Origin: an uncultured Muribaculum sp.
GTDB taxonomy: Bacteria; Bacteroidota; Bacteroidia; Bacteroidales; Muribaculaceae
Assembly: GCA_910578835.1 (NCBI GenBank)
Contig: CAJTSK010000010.1
Span: 7,365-71,364 of the forward strand
DNA length: 64,000 nucleotides
Direction: 5' to 3'
Below the pieces are notes generated by a model, which was not told where the DNA came from, did not search any database, and saw nothing but the letters and a program-made list of their open reading frames with translations. The number at the start of each line of letters is the position of its first letter. Within the stretch, counting starts at the first letter, position 1. Positions 1 to 8,975 of the stretch are shown one piece after another. The position numbers and the translations under genes were made by a program.

Positions 1-1618
1 AGTCATAATCAAGGATAGAGGGGAAATAACGGGTAAGGAAATCGTTTACCACGACACCGATGTCGGTCGGAATAAGCTTACCCTTGTCAGAGCCGACCAT
101 TTCGGTGCGATGCTCATCCTTTATCACGCCACCTTTAAGCGACAATACATTATACTCCCGTTCAGAGCCGGGCTTCTCTCCCTTTTCCACATATTCGCGA
201 GCCTGAATAGTGGAAATGGTAGGCGCATAGGTCGACGGACGTCCGATACCAAGCTCCTCCATTTTCTTGACAAGCGATGCCTCGGTATAGCGCGGCGGCT
301 GCTGAGTAAATCGCTCGGTTGCTACAATCTCATCGGCAGAGAGCAACGCCCCCTCCTTGATTGCAGGAAGACGCGAGGTATCTTCTTCAAGTTCCTCGTC
401 ATCCTTACCTTCTATATATACTTTCAGAAATCCGTCAAACTTGATTACCTCTCCTGTCGCATTGAAATGCTCGCTGCGTGTCGAAGGCTCAATCTCGACA
501 GTGGTCTTTTCAATCTCCGCGTCAGCCATCTGAGAAGCGATCGTGCGCTTCCATATCAGTGAGTAAAGCTTCTTCTCCTGTGCAGAACCTTCAATATTGT
601 GGAGCGATATGTCGGTAGGACGTATCGCCTCGTGAGCCTCCTGGGCACCCTTGGAGCGAGTATGGTAATGACGTATCTTGAGATAATTATCTCCGAGCTT
701 GCCATTAATTTCCTTGGCAATAGCATCGACAGCAAGCGCCGAAAGATTAAGAGAGTCAGTACGCATGTAGGTGATATGTCCCGCCTCATACAGACGCTGG
801 GCTACCATCATTGTCTGCGACACGGTAAATCCGAGTTTTCGTGCCGCTTCCTGCTGAAGGGTCGATGTAGTGAAAGGAGGCGCGGGTGATTTCGACACGG
901 GTTTCACGGTGACGGCACCTACCTTAAATGTAGCGCCTGTGCAATCGGCAAGAAACTGTCGCGCCTCTGAGATGTCGCGGAGACGCTTGCCAAGCTCGGC
1001 GCGTAGCGTGCCGTTGCCTTCGGTATGGAAAAGACCGTTGACACGGTAGAAACTTTCCGACTTGAAATTTTTAATCTCCTCCTCACGCTCAACAATCAGG
1101 CGCACGGCAACCGACTGCACACGACCTGCCGACAATGCCGGCTTAATCTTCTTCCACAACACGGGCGACAACTCGAAGCCCACTATGCGGTCAAGCACAC
1201 GACGCGCCTGCTGCGCATCGACACGGTTAAGGTCGATTGAGCGCGGATTCTGTATTGCATTTTCAATAGCGTTTTTCGTAATCTCATGAAACACGATGCG
1301 CTTCGTGTTTTCCGGGTCAAGCCCGAGAACTTCGCAAAGATGCCAGGCAATAGCCTCTCCCTCGCGGTCCTCATCGGAAGCGAGCCATACGGTATCGGCC
1401 TTCTTGACCGCGCTTTTCAACTCCGACACCAAAGCCTTCTTGTCATCAGGAATCTCATATAGGGGAGTAAAGCCGTTGGCTACGTCAATACTGAATTTTT
1501 TCTTATTAAGGTCGCGGATATGACCATAGCTCGACATAACCTTATAGTCCTTTCCAAGAAACTTTTCTATTGTTTTTGCCTTTGCCGGCGACTCTACTAT
1601 GACAAGATTTTTCAGCAT
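1..1618 (-). CDS. topA: DNA topoisomerase I, N-terminal 539 codons (3' end beyond the window)
   Basis: This is a type IA topoisomerase, which relaxes negatively supercoiled DNA through a transient 5'-phosphotyrosine. The reading frame is open from the ATG at 1618 to the window edge. It begins MLKNLVIVESPAKAKTI, the Toprim motif, and continues with the acidic DxDREGEAIAWH motif. The active site HITYMRTDS follows, with catalytic Tyr284. The family's EEL-GIGRPSTYAPTI motif appears near residue 450. The C-terminal zinc-finger or basic region would lie off the left edge. A -7 element TAATTTTG (1648-1655) is placed 30 nt upstream of the ATG, with no clear -33. The identification is secure; only the 3' end is missing. 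Confidence 0.97.
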   Translation of the reverse strand, partial: MLKNLVIVESPAKAKTIEKFLGKDYKVMSSYGHIRDLNKKKFSIDVANGFTPLYEIPDDKKALVSELKSAVKKADTVWLASDEDREGEAIAWHLCEVLGLDPENTKRIVFHEITKNAIENAIQNPRSIDLNRVDAQQARRVLDRIVGFELSPVLWKKIKPALSAGRVQSVAVRLIVEREEEIKNFKSESFYRVNGLFHTEGNGTLRAELGKRLRDISEARQFLADCTGATFKVGAVTVKPVSKSPAPPFTTSTLQQEAARKLGFTVSQTMMVAQRLYEAGHITYMRTDSLNLSALAVDAIAKEINGKLGDNYLKIRHYHTRSKGAQEAHEAIRPTDISLHNIEGSAQEKKLYSLIWKRTIASQMADAEIEKTTVEIEPSTRSEHFNATGEVIKFDGFLKVYIEGKDDEELEEDTSRLPAIKEGALLSADEIVATERFTQQPPRYTEASLVKKMEELGIGRPSTYAPTISTIQAREYVEKGEKPGSEREYNVLSLKGGVIKDEHRTEMVGSDKGKLIPTDIGVVVNDFLTRYFPSILDYD

Positions 1619-1780
1619 GATTACGATATTAATTCAGAAATTCTCGGCAAAATTAGGAAAAAGTTGCATATATTAATGTACGATTTAACATTTTATCCAC
1701 TTTTTCCTATCTTCCGTTCCCCTTTATAACAACTCCCGCCATAAAAAAGTCGGTGAATTTATGACAGGACAGGGGTGAAT

Positions 1781-3559
1781 TTATGACATTGTAAGATGAA
1801 AATCTTCAATAATGGTATTGAGATAGGAGTGTTTTTGGCGCATATAGTTATACACCTCGCTGTCGGTAAGCGATGCACTCGTAGCCTGACCTTTATTAAG
1901 AGCAATGTCAAGGGTCACCTCGTCATTGTCAAGCCTGTCGCGCAACTCTCCTATCAACACACCGTAAGACTGCCTGATGCTGTCGCGTATCGCCTCGCTT
2001 TCTACCGTGGCGGCAAAAGCATTGCCCGACGTGCGCACAGGCGATGCCATCCTCATTGCATTGACAAGCAGATGCTCCTTGGGATGGGCGCCGATAATCG
2101 CTTTCCACGCTGCGGCAAACTGCTCGTCAGTAAACGGAGTATTGCGTTGCGCGCGGGTCGCCGTCGGGCTTTTCTCGGCAACGTCACCTGATACCACAGG
2201 CTGCTTAAGCGAAAGTCCCGGAGTACGCAACGTAGTGCGCCTCGGTGTCGCCGCAGGAGGCGGAGGCACATTGATTGCCCCATATTTACCCGCAGGTTCG
2301 CTCGTTGACGGTACAGCTTGCGTGGCAGCCGGTCGTGCCGGAGCAGCAACAGTAGCCTGCGATGAAGCCGGAGTAGCGGCAACCGGGGAAGCCGGTTGCT
2401 GCGGCGTGGTGCCCGATTGTGTTATCGGGCGTAACCGCCCCTCTCCTGCGCCGCTATCGGGCGAGGGGCTGACCGCTTGGCACAGTTTTATGAGCGTAAG
2501 CTCTACAAGCAGCTGCTTATTGGTTGCTATGCGGTAATTTAGGTCGGCATCGTTACACAGCGACATAGCCTTGTAAAGGAACTCGGGCATACATCGTGCC
2601 GCTACCTGTGCCATCTCCTTGCGAGCCTCGTCACTCGCCTCCAGCAAGGAGATTGTCGAACCGTCGCGCGCCACCATCAGGTCACGGAAATGCGAAGCAA
2701 GACCATTGATGAAAAATTGCGAGTCAAAACCCTTGTCCCTGATTTCCTTGTATATGAGAAGTGAAGTCGCGACATCGCCTTTCAGAAATGCATCGGTAAG
2801 GCGGTCGTAATATCCGTAATCAAGTATATTGAGATTTTCTATCGTAGCATGGTAAGTGACATTGCCCATAGTCGAGGCAGCCACCTGGTCAAATATCGAC
2901 AAGGCGTCACGCATGGCTCCGTCAGCCTTGCGGGCAATCACGTTAAGAGCCGACGCTTCAGTTGTTATGCCCTCATTGGATGCCACATATTGCAGATGCT
3001 CGACCATATCCTGAATTGTGATACGGTTAAAGTCGTAAACCTGACAGCGCGAGAGTATCGTAGGGATAATCTTATGCTTCTCCGTGGTGGCAAGTATGAA
3101 TACCACATACGACGGCGGCTCTTCAAGCGTCTTAAGAAACGCATTGAATGCGGCAGTGGTGAGCATGTGAACCTCATCGACGATAAACACCCTGTACTTC
3201 GCGTTGACCGGAGGTATCTGCACCTGGTCAACAAGTTCGCGTATGTCATCCACTCCGTTGTTGGAAGCAGCGTCAAGCTCGATGATATTCAGTGAGTTTC
3301 CCTTGTTGAATTCAAGGCATGACTGACACTCGTTGCAAGCCTCGCCCTCGGGGGTGCGATGCTCGCAGTTGATTGTCTTGGCAAAGATACGCGCACACGA
3401 TGTCTTGCCGACACCACGCGAGCCACAAAACAGGTAGGCATGAGCGAGACGCTCCTTGCTTATCGAATTTCGCAGCGTGGCGGTAAGCGCTTTTTGCCCC
3501 ACGACACTACTGAATGTCGAGGGGCGGTATTTTCGCGCTGATACGATATAGTTTTCCAT
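1781..3559 (-). CDS. dnaX: DNA polymerase III subunits gamma/tau
   Basis: This is the clamp-loader ATPase of the replisome. The AAA+ module has Walker A GSRGVGKT (residues 46-53), four zinc-binding cysteines (65, 75, 78, 81), Walker B DEVH (128-131) and sensor/arginine-finger SRC (170-172). A Pro/Ala-rich linker spans about residues 370-480, and a C-terminal domain of about 110 residues follows, so the 592-aa product is a tau form. I did not find an obvious slippery site for a gamma form. A -7 element TATCTTTG (3578-3585) lies just upstream of the ATG. The last codons are part of a 15-bp direct repeat (1751-1765 and 1775-1789) that recreates the stop-codon context downstream. Confidence 0.97.
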   Translation of the reverse strand: MENYIVSARKYRPSTFSSVVGQKALTATLRNSISKERLAHAYLFCGSRGVGKTSCARIFAKTINCEHRTPEGEACNECQSCLEFNKGNSLNIIELDAASNNGVDDIRELVDQVQIPPVNAKYRVFIVDEVHMLTTAAFNAFLKTLEEPPSYVVFILATTEKHKIIPTILSRCQVYDFNRITIQDMVEHLQYVASNEGITTEASALNVIARKADGAMRDALSIFDQVAASTMGNVTYHATIENLNILDYGYYDRLTDAFLKGDVATSLLIYKEIRDKGFDSQFFINGLASHFRDLMVARDGSTISLLEASDEARKEMAQVAARCMPEFLYKAMSLCNDADLNYRIATNKQLLVELTLIKLCQAVSPSPDSGAGEGRLRPITQSGTTPQQPASPVAATPASSQATVAAPARPAATQAVPSTSEPAGKYGAINVPPPPAATPRRTTLRTPGLSLKQPVVSGDVAEKSPTATRAQRNTPFTDEQFAAAWKAIIGAHPKEHLLVNAMRMASPVRTSGNAFAATVESEAIRDSIRQSYGVLIGELRDRLDNDEVTLDIALNKGQATSASLTDSEVYNYMRQKHSYLNTIIEDFHLTMS

Positions 3560-3613
3560 TGATTTTCCTTTCTATTACAAAGATAAGGAAAATAGTTGAC
3601 AATGGAAAGTTAA

Positions 3614-3670
3614 GAGCACGTTCCTTAAAATTTCGGGGCCGTAGGGGTCGAAATTTTAAGGAACGCGCTC
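3614..3670. repeat. 57-bp near-perfect hairpin between receptor and dnaX
   Basis: Two 22-nt arms (3614-3635 and 3649-3670, 21 of 22 pairing) surround a 13-nt GC-rich loop. The right arm includes the last base of the TonB-receptor stop codon. No T-tract follows on either strand, so it is not a textbook intrinsic terminator. It may still act as a terminator or mRNA 3'-stabiliser, or be an interspersed palindrome. The string AACGCGCTCTAAA at its right edge recurs at about 55542-55554 next to another minus-strand stop codon. Confidence 0.7.
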
Positions 3671-5523
3671 TAAAACTTAAACTCCACTCCTCCCATCAAG
3701 GTGATGCCGGGCATAGGGCAACCGTAGACAATCTCGTAATGACGGTTAAGGATGTTGTCGGCTTTCACGAGTAAGGTCACGGGCACCTTGGCGCGGAGAG
3801 TATAGGCTGCTCTTGCGTCAAGTAGCGTGTAATTGCTCTTCACTACAGGGTCAAGATTGGTGTAAAGGCTCCAGATAGTGGTGTTTTCAAGCGTGAAGCG
3901 GAAATCACCGGGAGCGTAATCCACCTTTGCGTTAAGCTTGTTTTTAGGTGCGGCAAGCAAGGGCGCGTCAGTATGGAGATAACTGTAATTGGCACTCACA
4001 CTCCACTCCTTGTTGATAATAAATGTAGCGTCTGCCTCAAAACCCTTGTTGATAAACTTGCCCGTGTTCATATTCTTCGGGCGCCCGTCAATCATGCGGG
4101 TCTGAATCATATCCTTTCCATTGATATAAAATAATGAGACACCTACGTCAAGACGCCCTTCAAGGAAACGCTGGCGCAACTCGACCTCATAGTTGTACAT
4201 ATATTCGGGCTTAAGGTCGGGATTTGCCGGAGCATACAGGTAAAGTTCCCGCAAATTAGGGGCACGGAAACCCTTTCCAAATGAGAATTTCATTGTAGAG
4301 CCTTTAAATGGCGCAGCCACAAGACCTGCCTGAGGCACCCATTCGTTGCCATACTGCGAGCTATGCTGCAATCTCACTCCCGCATTGACCGACAACAGGT
4401 CGCCCCAGAAACCCTGCTGCATCATAACGTAACCGGCAATCTCGTTTTCGTGAGCCTTGAACTCGGCACTGCGCTTTGCAGGGTCCTCCTTGTCAGTATT
4501 CCAGTTGTGACCGCCCCAGTGCACGAAGTCCAAGCCGAGCGACAGGTCGGCATCACGCCATGGATTGACAGTCTGATAAAGCGTGAAGCCCATATTGTAG
4601 TCAGTCGAATTAAACAGGTAGTCGCGTGGAGTCTCCCCGGGCGCATATCCGTCGTCAACCTTGTTACGCCCCCAGTTGATGTAGGCCTGTACGCCACCCG
4701 AGAAATGCTCGTAGACATCTTTTGCATATATCGAGGCGGTACCACGCTGCAGGCGGGTCCACATGCTTAACAGCGGGCTTTGGATGGTGCCGGGATTATT
4801 GGCGCGTGTCTGCGACATATCTACGTTGGCACCTGTCTGCCAATGACGAGATGCATCATACTGCACCTGCACAAATTCATTTGCAAGCCAAAACTCGCTG
4901 CCTTCACGGTTGCCATTGCTACGGTCAACCTGACCGGCAACCGTCGCACTCAGTTTCCCTTTCTTGATGCCGGTAGATACACCGAATTTCTGGGTCGAGA
5001 AAGAGCCAAACATGGCACGTGCCGAGCCAAACACGCCGTCACGGACAGGCCGGCGCGTAATGATATTGACCGAACCGCCCATCGCATTGGAGCCGTAAAG
5101 CAACGACGACGGACCTTTGACCACTTCGACACGCTCAACCCCGTTAGTCACATATGTGTCGGGGAGAGAATGACCGAACACGCCTGCCCACTGCGGCTGC
5201 CCGTCAATAAGAAACAACACCTTGTTACCCTGACCAACACCACGTATATTGACAGTTCCGGCACTTCCGCCCGACACTCCGTAACCCATAAATCCGCGTT
5301 CGGTGACAAAAAGCCCCGGCACATTATTAACCATAATGGGCAGCAAAGAGGTCTCAGCCGAGCGCTCAATGACCTCATTGTTAATCATTGTCACGTCAAG
5401 GGGGAGCAACTCTACCTTAGTCTTGGCAGGTGCGGTGACTGTAGTCGTAGGCAACATGACCGTATCAGCCATAGTGGCGGTTGCCGACAATGCCATTGCG
5501 GCAATAATCGTAGAAAGTGACAT
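3670..5523 (-). CDS. TonB-dependent outer-membrane receptor, small BtuB/CirA-like class
   Basis: The product imports a ligand across the outer membrane using TonB energy. It has a signal peptide (residues 1 to about 19, ending near TATMADT), a plug domain (about 45-150, with NIRG, DGQPQ, VERVEVVKGPSSLLYGSNAMGG and NIITRRP elements) and a beta-barrel ending in Phe (EFKF). At 617 aa it is the length of BtuB/CirA-type receptors and lacks the N-terminal carboxypeptidase-like extension of SusC proteins. There is no SusD partner beside it. The substrate (siderophore, haem or cobamide) cannot be read from sequence. The minus-strand leader holds a short hairpin with a GTGA loop (5563-5574), but I see no B12-box of a cobalamin riboswitch. 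Confidence 0.9.
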   Translation of the reverse strand: MSLSTIIAAMALSATATMADTVMLPTTTVTAPAKTKVELLPLDVTMINNEVIERSAETSLLPIMVNNVPGLFVTERGFMGYGVSGGSAGTVNIRGVGQGNKVLFLIDGQPQWAGVFGHSLPDTYVTNGVERVEVVKGPSSLLYGSNAMGGSVNIITRRPVRDGVFGSARAMFGSFSTQKFGVSTGIKKGKLSATVAGQVDRSNGNREGSEFWLANEFVQVQYDASRHWQTGANVDMSQTRANNPGTIQSPLLSMWTRLQRGTASIYAKDVYEHFSGGVQAYINWGRNKVDDGYAPGETPRDYLFNSTDYNMGFTLYQTVNPWRDADLSLGLDFVHWGGHNWNTDKEDPAKRSAEFKAHENEIAGYVMMQQGFWGDLLSVNAGVRLQHSSQYGNEWVPQAGLVAAPFKGSTMKFSFGKGFRAPNLRELYLYAPANPDLKPEYMYNYEVELRQRFLEGRLDVGVSLFYINGKDMIQTRMIDGRPKNMNTGKFINKGFEADATFIINKEWSVSANYSYLHTDAPLLAAPKNKLNAKVDYAPGDFRFTLENTTIWSLYTNLDPVVKSNYTLLDARAAYTLRAKVPVTLLVKADNILNRHYEIVYGCPMPGITLMGGVEFKF

Positions 5524-5636
5524 ATTTTTCTTGAATTTTGATTTTTGATAATGTGATTTTTACCGGTCACCCGGCATTTAGGCGAAACTCGACTATTGCA
5601 TAAACATAATTATCCGATAATTGGTTCAAACAACAT

Positions 5637-5686
5637 AAAAAAAAGCTACAGGAGCGTATCAAATTAATAATGACACACTCCCGTAG
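5637..5686 (-). terminator. Rho-independent terminator of the POT transporter gene
   Basis: On the minus strand an imperfect 12-bp stem (5646-5657 with 5675-5686, two mismatches) is followed by eight T residues (complement of 5637-5644). It lies 30 nt past the transporter stop codon and upstream of the TonB receptor, so the two genes are likely separate transcription units. Confidence 0.75.
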
Positions 5687-5718
5687 AAATATTTTAATGA
5701 TAGCCGTGGTTACCGCGA

Positions 5719-7410
5719 TTAGATAGCGTCATCTTCCACGCCGTCAACCGGGTCGAGGGCAGGCGCATCGGCAGTAGCAGCCTCAAGCTTCTTCATGATA
5801 GAGAATATAAAGGCGGCAGAAACAAGACATATCGCGATAAGAATGCCCCAAAGCGCAGCGGTTGACACCTTGCCCCATAGCACCATAGGTATTGACACAA
5901 GGTAGTTACCTACAGCAGTAGCGGCAAACCATCCACCCATCATCGAACCCTTCAATTTGGGAGGAGCGACCTTGCTGACAAACGAGATACCCATCGGTGA
6001 GAGAAGCAACTCGGCAAAAGTAAGAAGCAGATAGGTACCGATAAGCCAGTTGGGCGAAACGGCGGCAGAAGTGCCGACAATAGCAAGTGAACCGACACAC
6101 ATCACACCGTAGGCAACTGCAGCCATGAGCATACCGTAACCAATCTTGCGGGGTGCGGAAGGCTCTTTTTTCTTCTTGGCAAGCCATCCGAAAAACGCAA
6201 GGCTTACCGGAGTAAGAGCTACCACGTAGAAGGGGTTGAACTGCTGATACTGCTGCGGCTGAATACCGGTCAACGGCTCGGGAGTAGTACCATAGAAGTA
6301 ATATAGCGCCCATGCCACGAGTCCGAGTATCGCCACTGAGATAACACGGCTGAGATTGCTCTTGCTCTGGAACAGGTTGAACAGTGCATATACTCCGACA
6401 GCTACGCTAAGAAGCGCCCACACATTAAATCCGATACGGGTCCAGCCGGTAGCCTCAGGCGAGGTGCAGGTCTTGGCAAATTCCGTAAGAGTGGCGCCAT
6501 TCTGATGGAACACCATCCAGAAGAAGATAACCACAGCAAACACGAGCAAGAGAGCTACCACGCGCTGCTTGGTCTGAGCGGGAGTAAGCTCCGGTCCGGT
6601 CGACTCGGCAGCCTTTGCTGCAGGATTCTTTTTGTCGTGAAGGATGTGGGCATAAGTCTTTCTTCCAAGGAAATATATGAGGAAGCTCACAATCAGCGAA
6701 GCACATGCCACGGCAAAGCCGTAGCTGTAACCTGTGGTAAGAGTAGTGATATATTGCGAAGCCCATGCAGCGAGGTCGGCACCCGGCATCATTCCTGCTT
6801 CAGTGGCGGTGGCGATAATCTCGGCTCCGTTCTCAGCTCCGTCAAGATACTGGTTGCAGAGCGCGGGAAGAGTGCTGACATAGGTAAGTCCCTTTGCCTT
6901 CATCGCGAGGTTACACATCGCGGTAGCCGCCATGGGAGCAAACATAGAGCCGATGTTGATAGCCATGTAGAAAAGGGAAAATGCTGCATCACGCTGTCCG
7001 CTGAAACGGGCATTGTTGTACAGGTCGCCCACCATCACCTGAAGATTGCCCTTAAACAATCCCGTACCGATGGCGATAAGGAGCAGCGATGCACAAAGTA
7101 TCACAAGAGAAGAAGTACTGCGAATCTCAGTAGGAATCGCCATAATCATATATCCGACAAACATAACTGCGATACCGGTGACCACACACTTGGAGAAACT
7201 CCAGCGGTCAGCGACCCAGCCGCCTATCAGAGGCATGAAATATACAAGAGCGAGGAAGCCTGCGTAAATCTGACCTGACACCGTTGAGTCAAATCCAAAT
7301 TTCGCCTGCAGGAATAGCAAGAAAATTGCGAGCATCGTGTAATAGCCGAAGCGCTCACCGGTATTGGCGAGCGAAAGCACATACAGTCCTGCCGGTTGAT
7401 TTTTAAACAT
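5719..7410 (-). CDS. Proton-dependent oligopeptide transporter (POT/PTR2, MFS)
   Basis: This is an inner-membrane symporter that takes up di- and tripeptides with protons. The 563-aa protein carries the family signatures: NTGERFGYYTM at residues 16-26, the GGWVADRW loop after TM2, and FSLFYMAINIGSMFAP in TM5. In the E1xxE2R motif of the family, the first Glu is Asn16 here while Glu19-Arg20 are kept. From memory this is common in Bacteroidota POTs, so it is probably a clade trait. Predicted helices cover nearly the whole length, with a cytoplasmic linker near residues 260-285. The acidic tail is soluble. An intrinsic terminator follows, and sufE lies upstream. Confidence 0.93.
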   Translation of the reverse strand: MFKNQPAGLYVLSLANTGERFGYYTMLAIFLLFLQAKFGFDSTVSGQIYAGFLALVYFMPLIGGWVADRWSFSKCVVTGIAVMFVGYMIMAIPTEIRSTSSLVILCASLLLIAIGTGLFKGNLQVMVGDLYNNARFSGQRDAAFSLFYMAINIGSMFAPMAATAMCNLAMKAKGLTYVSTLPALCNQYLDGAENGAEIIATATEAGMMPGADLAAWASQYITTLTTGYSYGFAVACASLIVSFLIYFLGRKTYAHILHDKKNPAAKAAESTGPELTPAQTKQRVVALLLVFAVVIFFWMVFHQNGATLTEFAKTCTSPEATGWTRIGFNVWALLSVAVGVYALFNLFQSKSNLSRVISVAILGLVAWALYYFYGTTPEPLTGIQPQQYQQFNPFYVVALTPVSLAFFGWLAKKKKEPSAPRKIGYGMLMAAVAYGVMCVGSLAIVGTSAAVSPNWLIGTYLLLTFAELLLSPMGISFVSKVAPPKLKGSMMGGWFAATAVGNYLVSIPMVLWGKVSTAALWGILIAICLVSAAFIFSIMKKLEAATADAPALDPVDGVEDDAI

Positions 7411-7451
7411 AAATGATTGGTGTTATTATAATTAATATTTCAATTGGTTTA

Positions 7452-7886
7452 CTACTTTTCCGCATCAAGTTTTGCCTTGTAAGCCACGGCGTAAAGCTTC
7501 ATCTGCTTCACCAGTGCCGCCAGTCCGTTGCTGCGGGTGGGCGACAAGTGCTCGGCAAGACCGATTTTTTCGATAAAATACAGGTCAGAGTCAAGAATCT
7601 CGTCGGGGGTGTGACCTGAAAGCACCTTTATAAGCAGGCTTATAATGCCTTTCACTATTATCGCATCGCTATCGGCGGTAAACTCGATTTTTCCGTCAGG
7701 GGTCAAATCGGCATTCAGCCATGCACGGCTCTGGCACCCCTCGATAAGATTTTGAGGTATGTGACCCGACTCCGGCATGGGAGGAAGCGCGTTTCCAAGG
7801 TCGATTATATATGCGTAGCGGTCCATCCAGTCGTCAATGTCGCTGAATTCCTCCACTATTTCGTCTTGTTGCTGGTTTATAGTCAT
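7452..7886 (-). CDS. sufE: SufE-family cysteine desulfurase sulfur acceptor
   Basis: SufE accepts persulfide sulfur from SufS and passes it to the Fe-S scaffold. The 144-aa protein matches the family length and has the conserved acceptor Cys51 in EGCQSRAW, followed by the conserved region ending SLLIKVLSGHTPDEI and the LSPTRSNG element. It starts 9 nt after the stop codon of the glutaminyl cyclase gene, so the two are probably co-transcribed. No other suf genes are in the window. Confidence 0.95.
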   Translation of the reverse strand: MTINQQQDEIVEEFSDIDDWMDRYAYIIDLGNALPPMPESGHIPQNLIEGCQSRAWLNADLTPDGKIEFTADSDAIIVKGIISLLIKVLSGHTPDEILDSDLYFIEKIGLAEHLSPTRSNGLAALVKQMKLYAVAYKAKLDAEK

Positions 7887-7895
7887 GATGTTATG

Positions 7896-8894
7896 TTATT
7901 TACTTATTTTCTCGTTATAAATAGTATTTGCTACCGTCTGGCCTACGGCTTTCAGCGTAGCCTTGTCGATATGGTTCATGTCGTCAGACACCGTGTGCCA
8001 CACCGGCGAAAAAGAGCCGGTAGAAGGATGACTACACTCGATTATGTCGATACATGGTATGCCGGCGCGATTGATAAATATATGGTCGTCAGTGATACCG
8101 CCACGCACTCCGTTAAGGAAATACTTGTCATATCCTGCAGCCGAAGCGTTGCCCCATACCTTGTCATTTATATTTTCAGCATATTCCTGCGAGAGATACT
8201 CGCGGTAAAACTTGGCGTCTATGCCGCCTACCATGTCAAGCAGGATACCGTAGCGAGGCGTGTTTTCTGCCACATAAGGCATATGCTTGACCCAATATTG
8301 TGTGCCGAGACACCATGTCTCCTCGCTGCTGCCCCATGAGCTGCTGTTGCCCGAATCCTCACCGTCGACAAAGAGCAGGTCGACACCTATTTCGGGTGAC
8401 TTTTCGTTGAAATTGCGTGCAAGCTCCAGAAGCACCCCTACCCCGCTGGCACCGTCATTGGCTCCCGGGACAGGCGTATTCCTCTTGTTGACATCAGGGT
8501 CGGCATCAGCCCAGGGACGTGTATCCCAGTGAGCCACAAGCAAAATCCTGTCATCCTGTTCCGGATTGTAGCGCGCCATGATATTGGTCAGCGACATGCC
8601 GGTGCCAAGATAATTGGCAGTGGTGAAATTTTGCTCGACAATGGTGTCGGCGCCAAAACGTCGTAGCTGACTTACTATATACTCCTTACAAGCCGCATGT
8701 CCCTCGCTGTCAGGTATGCGCGGACCGAAATCGACTTGCGCCTTGACATAGTTATAAGCGCTGTCGGCACTGAATTTCACGGGAAAAATCGCACCCTGCT
8801 CTTCCATGACCTGTGTCTTGGCTTTGTTTCCGTCACCTTTACACGACATAGCGGAAATCAACATTAGTGCCAAGACAAAATGAATGCACTTCAT
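7896..8894 (-). CDS. Glutaminyl-peptide cyclotransferase-like M28 lipoprotein
   Basis: The sequence begins with an SPII signal peptide with lipobox SAMSC (lipidated Cys18), so the protein is predicted periplasmic and membrane-anchored. The M28-type zinc fold shows VAHWDTRPWADADPD (121-134), GANDGASG with metal ligand Asp147, VDGEDSG with Glu179, DDHIFINRAG, and a late VWHTVSDD histidine. This arrangement (DTRPWAD, single-zinc set) fits bacterial type II glutaminyl cyclases better than aminopeptidases. Such enzymes cyclise N-terminal Gln exposed by signal peptidase I cleavage. Peptidase activity cannot be excluded from sequence alone. Confidence 0.88.
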   Translation of the reverse strand: MKCIHFVLALMLISAMSCKGDGNKAKTQVMEEQGAIFPVKFSADSAYNYVKAQVDFGPRIPDSEGHAACKEYIVSQLRRFGADTIVEQNFTTANYLGTGMSLTNIMARYNPEQDDRILLVAHWDTRPWADADPDVNKRNTPVPGANDGASGVGVLLELARNFNEKSPEIGVDLLFVDGEDSGNSSSWGSSEETWCLGTQYWVKHMPYVAENTPRYGILLDMVGGIDAKFYREYLSQEYAENINDKVWGNASAAGYDKYFLNGVRGGITDDHIFINRAGIPCIDIIECSHPSTGSFSPVWHTVSDDMNHIDKATLKAVGQTVANTIYNEKISK

Positions 8895-8919
8895 AATCGG
8901 TTTACTATTAATTGACTTT

Positions 8920-8949
8920 CAAAGTTACAAAAAAGTGACAAAACGACAA
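8920..8949 (-). promoter_or_regulatory. Promoter for the glutaminyl cyclase-sufE unit
   Basis: On the minus strand, -33 TTG (complement of 8947-8949), a 19-nt spacer and -7 TAACTTTG (complement of 8920-8927) fit the Bacteroidota consensus. The ATG follows at 8894. Confidence 0.75.
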
Positions 8950-8975
8950 CGAGTGCATGGGGCAACCTATTGTTT

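Noticed and set aside
110..562. 150-aa plus-strand frame opposite topA
   Set aside because: It is the antisense shadow of topA, whose conserved motifs run through the same bases.
4780..5520. 246-aa plus-strand frame opposite the TonB receptor
   Set aside because: Antisense shadow; the minus strand encodes the plug-domain motifs here.
5524..5636. Possible cobalamin riboswitch upstream of the TonB receptor
   Set aside because: A GTGA-loop hairpin exists, but no B12-box or multi-stem cobalamin architecture is visible.
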